A stretch of 64,000 bases of DNA from positions 806,001 to 870,000 of the forward strand of contig JADKAA010000024.1 in NCBI GenBank assembly GCA_016715465.1. Reading direction: 5' to 3'. Position numbers and translations under genes: made by a program. Source of the stretch: Saprospiraceae bacterium (GTDB lineage: Bacteria; Bacteroidota; Bacteroidia; Chitinophagales; Saprospiraceae). Below are positions 26,236 to 35,978 of this stretch, piece by piece (within the stretch, counting starts at the first letter, position 1; each line of letters starts with the position of its first letter). Under the pieces are notes generated by a model. It made no database searches. It saw only the letters and a list, made by a program, of their open reading frames with translations, and had not been told where the DNA came from.

Positions 26236-26382
26236 TACGGCTAATGGTTACCCATATTTCATCACATAGCAGAAGAAATGCCTAAATCCCGGGGTTTGTT
26301 TCCCGCTGAATACGCTGAAGAAATTCCTGCTTCAATATATTTTCATAAAAATGAAGTTTACTCGGCTAACTTAAATTATCCA

Positions 26383-26518
26383 GTTCGCTGACAACGCAGA
26401 GGTTGGAAAATATGACTTCAGCGGGTTCAGCGAATGTGAAATAGCCAATAGACAGACAATTTTTTTATTAAAACTTATGCTAATGGGTGGAATCTGTTTC
26501 CGCGAGTTCAGCGGGAAA
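26383..26518. repeat. 136-bp direct repeat, copy 1
   Basis: Nearly identical to 27225-27359: it starts GTTCGCTGACAACGCAGAGG and ends GTTCAGCGGGAAA. The two copies are in direct orientation, 842 bp apart. No coding frame is conserved between them beyond chance. Confidence 0.8.
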
Positions 26519-26558
26519 ACTCTCTTTGTTCAGGCGACCGGATTTGGAATGAGCGTTT

Positions 26559-26744
26559 GCCCCAGCGGGGCTGTTATCCTGTGGTAAAATAATTCAACGT
26601 TTTTGTATTCGGTGAATGGAGCAGACAGGTCTAAGAAAAGTGGTCAGTTAGATATGAGGTGGCCGGATTGGGAAAGAGTTGTAGCCCCAGCGGGGCTGAT
26701 GTCCTAGCTCAAATCTAGGCAATATATCGATGCCCCAGCGGGGC
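26559..26744. repeat. Three copies of the palindrome GCCCCAGCGGGGC
   Basis: Exact 13-mers at 26559-26571, 26684-26696 and 26732-26744; the first and third are followed by GTTATCCTG, the second by the similar GATGTCCTAG. Such GC hairpins in intergenic DNA look like a REP-type or small mobile repeat family. Confidence 0.7.
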
Positions 26745-27224
26745 AGTTATCCTGGCGTTGCCAGGCCTGCCTGTCTACGCTAGTAGACAGGTAGATTTTC
26801 GCAGAGATTATTTCCCGCAGATAGCGCAGATTTTCGCAGACTATGATTCTCATTGAAACAAATGGAATAGTTATCTATTCTTTGAGGGACATATAGTTTC
26901 TGCGCTGATCTGCGACATCTGCGGGCCAAAAAAAAGCCCATAATATTAAAGACCTATCCAGCCGGCGTTGGTCTATGCCGGGCGATTAGCGCCCGGTTCA
27001 CTTACTAAAATGAACTGCCGCTCATTTTTTTCTCCTGCGGAGAAACCGTTCGTTCATCGCAGAACGCGCAGAAGAAATTACATCTTTAATTACATTCCCT
27101 TGAAAATGGAAATTAACCACCCGTTACAAATGATCCAATCTACCTGTCTGCGCCAGTTAGACAGGTTCGCTGAAAACGCGGAGGATGAAAAATTTTTAAG
27201 TGGCCTGGCTACACTGGTAGACAG

Positions 27225-27359
27225 GTTCGCTGACAACGCAGAGGTTGGAAAATATGACTTCAGCGGGTTCTGCGAATGTGAAATAGCCAATAGAAAGCAA
27301 TTTTTTTATTAAAACTTATGCTAATGGGTGGAATCTGTTTCCGCGAGTTCAGCGGGAAA
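27225..27359. repeat. 136-bp direct repeat, copy 2
   Basis: Second copy of the repeat at 26383-26518, with a handful of differences. It lies after short blocks with GACAGGTTCGCTGAAAACGC and TAGACAGG, sequences also seen near 53300. The whole stretch 26167-27460 appears non-coding. Confidence 0.8.
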
Positions 27360-27461
27360 TAAACCGAGCAACCGGCAACGGAGGTATTCGGGTTACAGAA
27401 ATTTCTTAATACACTCAGTCGTTACTGTTTCCTCTGATACGCGGATACCCGGCTGCTCCGT

Positions 27462-28666
27462 TTAATACAACAAACCCAGCATCCAAATCGGCAGGATGCC
27501 TGGTGCGCCTAGTTCGGTGCTGTCCCGGATGATGATGGGATTGGGCATGTCTGCCAGTTGGTGAAAGGTCTTACCGGGACCTCCGATTTCCAGGGTATAA
27601 TGACGGTCCAGCAACAAGTCGCCTTTGGCCGGCGTGGATAGGGTGTTTCTAACCTTGAGGGCATTGACCGCGTACGTTTCCCGCAATGTGCCTTTGTTGT
27701 GGTCGACATGGCCAAGGGCATAGACCAGGTTGGTATTTTCGGGCAGGATCTTATCCGGTTTGGTGAGAGCGCTGTCTGACTTTTTACCGGATTTCAGGAT
27801 GTTGAGTAGCGCAGCACTTTCGAGATAGTCCAGGTAAGCGAGGATGCTGTTTCGGGACATGGCGAGGTCCCTTCCCAGTTTGGAGACATTGGGAACAAAT
27901 GGACCCAGCCTTGCGGTGAGGGTCAGCAGTCTTTTGACCTGTCTGCTGCTTTCATAATCAATGCGGAAGATGGCGGGCATGTCCACATCGATGACCTGCG
28001 CTACCACCTGTAGCAGGCGCTCATGGTAATGGTGGCCGGCTTCTTTATAAAAAGGGTAGGCTCCGTACTTCAGATAGCGCTGAAATTTACGCCCCAGGTC
28101 GAGTTGCTCATAATAATTGCGGTAAATGGCTTCGTGGTCTGCCAGCAGGGTTTCAAAGGTAAAAACGGGCAGTTCATGGCCGTATTCAAAGCGAAGGAAT
28201 TCCCGGAATGACATGGCATGCAGGGTGTACACATCGATGCGTCGGGAAAGGTCGGCACTGCCATGGGAAAGGTTGAGTGCCGAGGATGCCGTCACCAGCA
28301 ATTGAATATCGGTATAGCTGTCGTAGAGGTTTTTCAATTCTATTGACCAGAGCGGATACTTGTGCACTTCGTCCAACAAAAATACCCGGTACCCCCTGAG
28401 GTAGAGTGTTTCTATCACAGCCGATATGCGGTGGTCGGTGAAAAAAGGTGATCCAGGCTGAGGTAGGCACATTGGCTTTGGTCTTTCAGGCTGTGAAGAT
28501 ACTGAAGCAGCAGGGTGGTTTTACCTACACCCCTGCCTCCCTTGACCATAAGCATTCTGGCGCCGAAATTGATGTCGGCATAGAGGTATCGGACAAAGTC
28601 ATGCTTTGCCGCTTCCACCAGCCGCTCACTGATGCCCAGCAGTTTATTCAGGCCTTCAAGATCCAT
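27462..28666 (-). pseudogene. DUF4143-type AAA ATPase, single frameshift
   Basis: Two frames make one protein of about 400 residues. The first (28666 to about 28446) has the Walker A motif MLMVKGGRGVGKTTLLLQYL. The second (to 27462) has Walker B VFLLDEVHKYPLW, the sensor LLVTASSALNLS, then HAMSFREFLRFEYG and a C-terminal DUF4143-like region with LGRDLAMSRNSILAYLDYLE. They join as SLDHLF/FTDHRI at a run of six A (28441-28446); one more A restores the frame. These ATPases are common in Bacteroidota and of unknown role. Either a recent mutation or an assembly error in the A run is possible. Confidence 0.8.
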
Positions 28667-28711
28667 GTCCTTTCTATTCTTTTGACAAAGGTAAGGTATT
28701 TATGTTTGTAA

Positions 28712-28890
28712 TAGACAACAAAAATTAAAAATGTTAATTACAATAAACAAAATAAAAAAATGTTAAACAAAATATTAATTTATATAAACAATTTAAAAAT
28801 ATGATAATTAATAAAATACATATATTATTAAATATAAAGTAAAAATAATACTATTTAAAAATATATAAATAATATTATAAAAATTATTGC
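28712..28890. other. Extremely AT-rich spacer
   Basis: About 180 bp made almost only of A and T, between the divergent ATPase gene and xerD. No gene or promoter consensus stands out. It may be a curved or unwound DNA region. Confidence 0.5.
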
Positions 28891-29021
28891 GAGAGACAAC
28901 CTATGATCTTCGCATTTATGCATAAAAGGGGTGTTTAACGGAATGGGAACAGGCCCTATGGAAGTATGAGACTTCCCTAATAAGCTAATTGTTTATATAT
29001 TAGCAGAATATTTAATATATT

Positions 29022-29935
29022 TTGAATTGGTCACCATACATTAAGGGCTTTGAAGCGTACCTGCTGATGGAAAAATCGCTTTCCAAAAACTCCATTGAGG
29101 CTTACCTCAGGGATGTGGGAAAATTGTACGAGTACCTGCAGATCAAGGGCTTTTCGCTGCAGCCGGAGCAGATTAGGATGTCCCATGTAGAGGCTTTCCT
29201 GGCATACCTCTTTGACCTGGGGCTCAATGAAAAGTCATGCGCCCGCATGTTAAGCGGGGTCAAGGCTTTTTATAAATACCTGATGATGGAAGACCTGGTA
29301 GCCGATGATCCTACCGAACTCATCATGGGCCTAAGTTGACCAGGTACCTGCCGGATGTGCTGAGTATTGAAGAGACAGAGGCCATCATTGCCTCCATCGA
29401 CATGAGCGAAGAAACGGGGCAGCGCAACCGGGCCATCCTGGAGACACTTTATGCCTGTGGTCTGCGGGTGAGTGAATTGGTCAACCTGAGGTTGTCGCAT
29501 TACTTTCCCGACCAGGGCTTTCTCAGGGTCATTGGGAAAAACAACAAAGAACGATTGATACCCATCGGAAGCACAGCGATCAAACACATTGGCTTTTACC
29601 TGGATGGGGTCAGGCGGCATTGTCCGGTGATACAGCCAAAAGACGAGGACATTCTCTTTCTCAACCGCAGAGGGGGCAGGCTTAGCCGGGTCATGATTTT
29701 TCACATCATCAAAGACCTCACCGCCAAGGCGGGCATCCACAAGTCGGTGAGTCCGCATACCTTCCGGCACAGTTTTGCCACCCACCTGGTGGAAATGGGC
29801 GCCGATTTGAGGGCGGTGCAGGAAATGCTGGGACACGAGTCCATCATTACCACAGAAATCTACACCCACGTCAACACCGAATATCTGAGGAAGACCATCA
29901 TGGACTTTCATCCGATGAATAAAAAATCAGGGTAA
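29022..29935 (+). pseudogene. xerD: Tyrosine recombinase XerD, single frameshift
   Basis: Together the two frames give about 303 residues, the normal XerD length. The N-terminal SAM-like domain is SPYIKGFEAYLLMEKSLSKN, ending DDPTELIMG. The frame breaks at GGGCC (29327-29331), where one extra base would give PKLTRYLPDVLS. The catalytic domain holds Arg in YACGLRVSEL, the HTFRHSFATHL box, LGHESIITTEIYTH with the nucleophilic Tyr, and ends normally. XerD resolves chromosome dimers at dif with XerC. The start is a TTG at 29022. As the gene is nearly universal and otherwise intact, an assembly indel is more likely than loss. Confidence 0.88.
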
Positions 29936-29954
29936 CAAACTGCGGCAATATTTT

Positions 29955-30028
29955 ACCCATGTAGGTGGTTTGTCCCCCACTGCGTGCGGGACTAGGTGGT
30001 TCGTCCCCCACTGCGTGTGGGACTAGAT
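29955..30028. repeat. Tandem GGTGGTTCGTCCCCCACTGC repeat
   Basis: Two copies of about 33 bp (AGGTGGTTyGTCCCCCACTG, then CGTGnGGGACTA) directly after xerD. A related, degraded copy lies at 63306-63350 after pth. Confidence 0.65.
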
Positions 30029-30086
30029 GTTCTGGATGGAGGAGCGAAGTGGAAGATGCAAGCTCCGATTGGAAGGTTAATTATAC

Positions 30087-30112
30087 GGGCTGACTTCGTC
30101 TCGCCCTTTTTA
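30087..30112 (+). terminator. Possible terminator downstream of xerD
   Basis: GGGC-T-GAC, loop TTC, GTC-TC-GCCC, then five T. The stem is imperfect (unpaired bases in the middle). It could end transcripts coming from xerD before the potassium operon. Confidence 0.4.
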
Positions 30113-30342
30113 TAGACCATCCAAAACGCTCATATCCAACGGTTGATCTCGTTAGGTAACTCAAGATACCACCGGAAGTGATTACCATTAGTCATGGCAG
30201 ATAGTACACGGGTAAAGGTGGTGTTTTGGCCGCGCATTTTTCCAGGATTTTAAAACGCGGTGCACCTTAAATCATTGTTTCGACAGTTTTTATATTTTCT
30301 TAATGTTTTATACCCTAATTTTACTTAAAGTTATTTAGATAA

Positions 30343-31419
30343 ATGAGGTTAGTAAAAACCAGGAAATTGCCCATATACAAGCAGTACTTTTTGAGTATTG
30401 GGGCGGTCTTGTTGGTTTCGGCGCTGTGTTTTTACTTCAGTGGATATATGGGGTATAAGATGGTGGCTTTATGGCTGTTGATGACCGTTTCCCTGTTGGC
30501 CATGATGTTTGAGATCCTGCCGGTGTTGGTTTCCGCGATGCTGAGTGCCCTGATTTGGAATTATTTTTTTATACCACCGCTGTTTACTTTTCACATCGGC
30601 GATGCGGAGGATGCACTTATGTTTTTGCTTTATTTTATCATTGCCCTGGTCAATGCTACCCTGACGATAAAAATCCGGCAGGCGGAAAGAAAAGCCAGGG
30701 ATAAAGAGGAAAAGGAAAAGACCATCCTCCTGTACAATACGTTGTTGAATTCCTTATCCCATGAATTGAAGACACCCATTGCGACCATTCAGGGTTCGGT
30801 CGATACCCTGCTTGCAGACCGGGATAAACTCACCACAGAGAATCAACTCGAACTTTTGCATGAGATTGATACCGCAAGTTTAAGGTTAAACCGGCAGGTT
30901 GAAAATTTATTAAACATGAGCAGGTTGGAAAGTGGTATGTTGAAACCGAAAGCAGATTGGTGCGACATACAAGAACTAATTCATACCATTACCAACAAGT
31001 TCTCATGGGATCAGCATACCCTGAAGATAATTACCGATGAAGACCTGCCGCTTGTTAAAATGGATGCAGGATTAATGGAACAGGTCTTGCACAATATTGT
31101 CCACAATGCCATCCAGTATACCCCGCCAACATCCACCATAACCATTGCGGCTAAACATCAGGATGGCCATTTCATCATTAGTGTGTCAGATTCCGGAACA
31201 GGGATTCCTGCACAAGATATGAAACAGGTTTTTGATAAATTTTACCGGCTGCCGAATTCAAAGCCTGGTGGCAGCGGTTTGGGGCTGTCCATAGTCAGGG
31301 GATTTGTAGAAGCCATGCAAGGCACAGTTACGCTTACTACCCAGCCAAACGGCGGTGCAAATTTCACCATTGATATCCCGGCTGAAGCTTCTTTCATCAC
31401 CAACCTGAAAAATGAATAA
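30343..31419 (+). CDS. KdpD-like sensor histidine kinase lacking the N-terminal sensor region
   Basis: 358 residues against about 900 in classical KdpD. It begins directly with the DUF4118 four-helix membrane part of KdpD (about 15-110: FLSIGAVLLVSALCFYFSGY, WNYFFIPPLFTFHIGDAEDA). A HisKA domain follows with H140 in LSHELKTPIATIQGS, then an HATPase domain with N-box HNIVHNAIQYTPP, DSGTGIP, FDKFYRL and GGSGLGLSIVRG. The cytoplasmic KdpD and Usp domains, which bind nucleotides and second messengers, are absent. It overlaps kdpE by 8 bp and is followed by kup, so it should sense potassium limitation or turgor and act on KdpE. In Bacteroidota KdpD is often split, so a short form is not proof of truncation. 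Confidence 0.85.
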   Translation: MRLVKTRKLPIYKQYFLSIGAVLLVSALCFYFSGYMGYKMVALWLLMTVSLLAMMFEILPVLVSAMLSALIWNYFFIPPLFTFHIGDAEDALMFLLYFIIALVNATLTIKIRQAERKARDKEEKEKTILLYNTLLNSLSHELKTPIATIQGSVDTLLADRDKLTTENQLELLHEIDTASLRLNRQVENLLNMSRLESGMLKPKADWCDIQELIHTITNKFSWDQHTLKIITDEDLPLVKMDAGLMEQVLHNIVHNAIQYTPPTSTITIAAKHQDGHFIISVSDSGTGIPAQDMKQVFDKFYRLPNSKPGGSGLGLSIVRGFVEAMQGTVTLTTQPNGGANFTIDIPAEASFITNLKNE

Positions 31420-32089
31420 GGCAGAAATTTTAATCATTGATGACGAGCCGCAAATTCGCAAATTGCTTCAGATCAATCTTGAAAGCAATGGCTATAAAGT
31501 CTGGCAGGCTGAAAATGGACTGGAAGGCATCACCATGGCGGCAAATCATCCCCCTGAGTTGATCTTGCTTGACATCGGTCTTCCGGATAAGAGCGGGCAT
31601 GAGGTGTTGAAGGAACTGCGCATGTGGTATGGGAAAGCCATCATCATACTTTCAGTCCTGGACAATGAAGACGATGTAGTACAGGCATTGGACAACGGAG
31701 CGACAGATTACCTCACCAAGCCATTCCGGACAGCCGAACTGCTGGCAAGAATACGGGCATCGATCCGCAGAAACGAAACAACCGAACTTCGAAGTAAAGA
31801 TGAATTTGATGACCTGAGTATTGACTATGCGGCCAGGGTGATTTTAAAAAACAACGAGCCGGTAAAACTTACGGCCACCGAATTTAACCTGTTGGCACTT
31901 TTTACGCGCAATGAGGGCAGGGTGCTTACCCACCGGTATCTGCTCAAAGAAATTTGGGGCGTAGGTTACCAGATGGAAACGCAGTATTTAAGAGTGTTTG
32001 TGAGTGCGCTCCGCAAGAAAATCGAAGACAATGCCAATCGTCCGAAACACCTGATCACGGAAAGTGGGGTGGGTTATCGCTTTGTTTAA
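31412..32089 (+). CDS. kdpE: KdpE-like OmpR-family response regulator
   Basis: 225 residues. The receiver has D10-D11 (IIDDEPQIRK), phospho-acceptor D54 (LILLDIGLPDKSG), and Lys in DYLTKPFRTAELLARIR. The OmpR-type winged helix has TATEFNLLALFTRNEGRVLT, then HRYLLKEIWG and a final VGYRFV. KdpE normally activates kdpFABC, but no kdp ATPase genes are here: the next gene is kup, 92 bp downstream. It is probably the activator of this operon or of a distant one. Confidence 0.88.
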   Translation: MNKAEILIIDDEPQIRKLLQINLESNGYKVWQAENGLEGITMAANHPPELILLDIGLPDKSGHEVLKELRMWYGKAIIILSVLDNEDDVVQALDNGATDYLTKPFRTAELLARIRASIRRNETTELRSKDEFDDLSIDYAARVILKNNEPVKLTATEFNLLALFTRNEGRVLTHRYLLKEIWGVGYQMETQYLRVFVSALRKKIEDNANRPKHLITESGVGYRFV

Positions 32090-32181
32090 GGCTCTTTATA
32101 TTTTCTTTATATAAAGGGGTTTGAGTTTGATGTTTTACTGATACATACCTGCCCAACTTTGCGTTCAATAAACCAGGTTGA

Positions 32182-34134
32182 ATGGAAAATCAGAAAAATG
32201 GCGTGTCTAAAAAGGTCACGATGGCGTCTTTACTTGTTGCGTTGGGCATCATATATGGTGACATTGGCACAAGTCCTTTATACGTGCTGAAAGCGATTGT
32301 GGGTCAAAGGGAGATTGAAGAAACCTTAATTTTTGGAGGTATCTCCTGTATCTTCTGGACCCTGGTCATTCAGACTTCGATCAAATATATTTGGCTTACG
32401 TTAAAGGCCGATAACGAAGGGGAAGGGGGCATTTTCTCCTTGTATGCCCTGGTGAGGCGATATGGAGGGTGGCTTACCATTCCCACCATCCTGGGGGCCA
32501 CCACGCTGCTGGCAGATGGCATCATTACGCCGCCGATATCGGTAGCATCAGCCGTAGAAGGGCTGGCCAATGTGGAGGGCATGGCGCATATTCCCACAGT
32601 TCCCATAGTCATTGTCATCCTGTCATTGCTTTTCTTCTTTCAGCGTTTTGGGACGCAAAAGGTAGGTACTGTCTTTGGGCCGGTGATGGTGATCTGGTTT
32701 TCCATGTTGTTGATCCTGGGTATGTCACAGATTGTGCATTACCCCTCTGTGATCCAGGCCATCAGCCCGCATTATGCTTATGATTTATTGGTGAAGTACC
32801 CGCATGGATTTTGGTTATTGGGGGCTGTATTTTTGGCGACAACCGGCGCAGAAGCGCTGTATTCGGATCTGGGACATTGCGGAAGTAAAAACATCCGGAT
32901 CACCTGGGGTTTTGTAAAATTATGCCTGTTGGCCAATTACATGGGACAGGCAGCCTGGTTGATGCACCAGGGTGGAGTCACCTTGGACGATAGAAATCCC
33001 TTTTATGAAATTATGCCCGAATGGTTTTTGATTCCGGGAATAGCGATAGCTACGGCTGCTACTATTATTGCTTCTCAGGCATTGATCAGCGGAAGTTACA
33101 CCCTCATCAGTGAGGCCATGAATTTAAATTTCTGGCCGAGGGTATCGGTGCGGCAACCCTCTGAAACCAAGGGACAGATTTATATACCCAGTGTCAACAA
33201 TATTTTGTGGGCCGGGTGTATCCTCATGATCCTTTATTTTAAATCATCGTCCCATATGGAAGCGGCGTATGGATTCAGCATTACCATTGCCATGATGATG
33301 ACCACCATCCTGCTTGCCTTCTTTTTGCTCTATAAGTTAAAATGGAATAAGTATTTGGTTTACGGAGTTTTGATGGTATTTTCTGTCGTGGAGATTTCCT
33401 TTTTCATAGCGAATGTGGCAAAGATCAAGGAGCGATGGATGTTTTTGTTTTTTGAATTGTTCATCTTCCTGGTGATGTATGTATGGTTTTATGCCCGGAA
33501 AATCAACAACCGCTTTACGCGTTTCACCGACCTGGGGAAATACGCCCCGCAAATCAGAGAACTCAGTGAGGACGATGTAATACCAAAATTTGCCACCCAT
33601 TTGATTTATCTTACCAAGGCCAATCACCGGCATGAGATTGAGGAAAAGATCATCCGTTCTATTTTTGCCAAAAAACCAAAGCGGGCTGATGTGTATTGGT
33701 TTGTCCATATCAACCGGACCAACCATCCATATACCCTTACGTACGATGTGACAGAACTGGTTGATGACAAGATCATAAAGATAAATATTCATGTCGGTTT
33801 TAGAATTCAACCAAGGACAGAACTTTACTTCAAAAAAATAGTGCAGGATCTGGTGTCCAACAAAGAATTGAATTTGCACATCAGACCGGATGGATCCAGT
33901 AAATACAACAATGAGCCGGATTTTAAATTTGTAGTCATTGAAAAGTTTCTCTCCGTTGAAAATGAATTTGTCTTAAGAGAGGGCTTGCTGCTCAATTCGT
34001 ATTTTTTTCTCAAAAGATTGGGGCAAAGTGATGAGAAGGCATTCGGACTCGATAAAAGTGATGTGGCCATAGAGCAGATACCCTTGGTTTATCAGCCGGT
34101 AAATCATATTTCACTCAGCAGAATAAACCATTAA
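32182..34134 (+). CDS. kup: Potassium uptake protein Kup
   Basis: 650 residues with about 12 membrane helices and a soluble C-terminal part (from about residue 450), as in the Kup/HAK/KT family. Signature stretches: ALGIIYGDIGTSPLYVLKAI near the N-terminus, NEGEGGIFSLYALVRRYG, TLLADGIITPPISVASAVEG, and FLATTGAEALYSDLGHCG. It imports K+ with protons, so it works at low membrane energy cost. It follows kdpDE and is one base before the outer-membrane barrel gene, implying a joint potassium module. Confidence 0.94.
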   Translation: MENQKNGVSKKVTMASLLVALGIIYGDIGTSPLYVLKAIVGQREIEETLIFGGISCIFWTLVIQTSIKYIWLTLKADNEGEGGIFSLYALVRRYGGWLTIPTILGATTLLADGIITPPISVASAVEGLANVEGMAHIPTVPIVIVILSLLFFFQRFGTQKVGTVFGPVMVIWFSMLLILGMSQIVHYPSVIQAISPHYAYDLLVKYPHGFWLLGAVFLATTGAEALYSDLGHCGSKNIRITWGFVKLCLLANYMGQAAWLMHQGGVTLDDRNPFYEIMPEWFLIPGIAIATAATIIASQALISGSYTLISEAMNLNFWPRVSVRQPSETKGQIYIPSVNNILWAGCILMILYFKSSSHMEAAYGFSITIAMMMTTILLAFFLLYKLKWNKYLVYGVLMVFSVVEISFFIANVAKIKERWMFLFFELFIFLVMYVWFYARKINNRFTRFTDLGKYAPQIRELSEDDVIPKFATHLIYLTKANHRHEIEEKIIRSIFAKKPKRADVYWFVHINRTNHPYTLTYDVTELVDDKIIKINIHVGFRIQPRTELYFKKIVQDLVSNKELNLHIRPDGSSKYNNEPDFKFVVIEKFLSVENEFVLREGLLLNSYFFLKRLGQSDEKAFGLDKSDVAIEQIPLVYQPVNHISLSRINH

Positions 34135-34135
34135 A

Positions 34136-35578
34136 ATGAAGAATTGCAGGTTAAACATCACAATGTTTCTTTTGACACTTTTTATCGGGACCTCATATGG
34201 CGGCACTAAGTCGATTGTTGGTAAGGAATTTTCGTCAGTTTCAAGTAGCTCATTTTCTTTGGAATCTAGCGCAGAGGTGACGGACACCATAAGGCCGACC
34301 CCTGAACCATTGGACTTTAGTTGGGCAAATGGCAGTGACCGGCGAACCAGGGATATATGGAAGGACATGAAATATTTCAAGCCAAGTATTTTTTTGGATG
34401 TGAATTACACCTATTCCTTTCGCCGGCCGATTGACAATACGGTAGTGGGATCAACGGCCCTGGCCAGAAACGATGAAGTGCAACTATCTGCGTTGCATTT
34501 TGGAGGGGATCTTACTTATGAAAATGCACGGGCAAGGATCATGACCCAGTTTGGAACCCGGTCAACAGTAGTGCCAAGAAATGACCTCAGTCCATACAGG
34601 GGGCAATATCAATTGGCCAATGTCTATCGCTACCTGAGCGAGGCTTATGCCGGGTATCACATCGACAAACTGGGTGGAATAAATATTGATGCCGGTTTGT
34701 TTATGTCCTACATTGGACTTAATTCATTTTATCAGGCGGAGAACTGGGAATATCAGGCTTCATTCACTTCTGATAATACACCCTGGTTTTTCAATGGCAT
34801 CAGGGTACAGTTTTTTCTCAGTGAAAAGTTAAAGATCGAACCCTGGCTGATCAATGGCTGGCAGAGTTATGGCAAATTCAATACGATGCCCGGTATTGGC
34901 GGCAACATTACCTGGACACCAAACAGCAATCTCAAATTGTTGACCAACAATTATTATGGTACCGATGTAGCCAATAATCCGGAACGCAACCGGTTTCACA
35001 GTGACAACAGCGTGTTATTTAGATACCTGGAAAGGCCGCAATCAGCGGGCTTAAGCCGACTTGCTTTTTCGGTTACGGCTGATCTGGGCTTTGAGAAAGG
35101 AGGTGGGGTAAATGGATTTAAAGATGGGGGCATAGAAAAGGGCCCGGCTCAATATTTTGCCAGTATCATGGTTTACCACAGGCTTTGGTTTGCGGAGCAT
35201 AAATTTGCCTGGACCATTGGGGGAGGTCTCATGCACAATCCTGGAAGGTATTTGGTCCTCGCACCTACAGGAGAAGCGAGTCCTTTGCCCAAGGCGGATG
35301 ACCCGACGGTGAGTGAGGGGAGGTTTCCCTTTACCGCCAATGCCGGGGATGCTTTTAAGGCCTGGGATTGCTCAACGAACCTGGATTTTATGCCCAATCA
35401 AAGTCTTACCTACCGGCTTGAGTTTGTGTACCGGAACGCCAGTGTTCCTTATTTTGCGGGAAGAGGGGGTGTGACTTCTTCCTCCGGATATTCTATTGTG
35501 GCTTCGGATGAAAACTGGCGGCCAGACCTGGTGAAAACCGAATCGCGGTTGATCTTTGCGGTGCTTTTCAGAATATGA
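34136..35578 (+). CDS. Outer-membrane beta-barrel porin-like protein
   Basis: 480 residues with a signal peptide (MKNCRLNITMFLLTLFIGTSYG). From about residue 80 it consists of alternating amphipathic strands with aromatic ends (FLDVNYTYSFRRPI, IDAGLFMSYIGLNSFYQAEN, GIRVQFFLSEKLKIEPWLIN), ending in LIFAVLFRI with a terminal aromatic-hydrophobic pattern for barrel assembly. This resembles the putative porin-2 (BBP2-like) class found next to kdp genes in other Bacteroidota. It starts one base after the kup stop and may let potassium cross the outer membrane (inference from context). Confidence 0.75.
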   Translation: MKNCRLNITMFLLTLFIGTSYGGTKSIVGKEFSSVSSSSFSLESSAEVTDTIRPTPEPLDFSWANGSDRRTRDIWKDMKYFKPSIFLDVNYTYSFRRPIDNTVVGSTALARNDEVQLSALHFGGDLTYENARARIMTQFGTRSTVVPRNDLSPYRGQYQLANVYRYLSEAYAGYHIDKLGGINIDAGLFMSYIGLNSFYQAENWEYQASFTSDNTPWFFNGIRVQFFLSEKLKIEPWLINGWQSYGKFNTMPGIGGNITWTPNSNLKLLTNNYYGTDVANNPERNRFHSDNSVLFRYLERPQSAGLSRLAFSVTADLGFEKGGGVNGFKDGGIEKGPAQYFASIMVYHRLWFAEHKFAWTIGGGLMHNPGRYLVLAPTGEASPLPKADDPTVSEGRFPFTANAGDAFKAWDCSTNLDFMPNQSLTYRLEFVYRNASVPYFAGRGGVTSSSGYSIVASDENWRPDLVKTESRLIFAVLFRI

Positions 35579-35978
35579 TCAGAAATTTCTTAACGTTATA
35601 ATCTCGATTATTTCAAAGATTTACTTTGGCTCATAAATAACTGGCTTGGCTACATTTTTAATTCAGGTTAAAAGTCTGGTATCTGATTGTATGTAAATTA
35701 AAATTAATATGTAATGTATTTTTAACCAATACTTAACTGTTAAAACAGGTCTTATTGATGATGAAAATTTATTTGAAATAAAATTATATAATGTATAATT
35801 AATTTATTACAAAAATTTAATAAAAATTTAAAATAAAGAATAATATACTACTTAAATAAATAATTGTAGAATATAATATTTAATATTGTTGAATATTTTT
35901 ATCCATTAAGATTGCCTTGGGTATTCATTTTGTTGCTTGTTCTTGATTTATTTTTATTTATCACTTAAATACACTTAC
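35579..35978. other. AT-rich intergenic region
   Basis: 400 bp without a gene. 35690-35900 is almost entirely A/T. No TAnnTTTG box with exact spacing is found; the closest is TATTCATTTTG near 35921-35931. It presumably carries the promoter of the next gene. Confidence 0.4.

Noticed and set aside
26968..27312. 114-codon frame on the plus strand
   Set aside because: It crosses the 136-bp direct repeat and other repeat words, and has no homologue-like segments.
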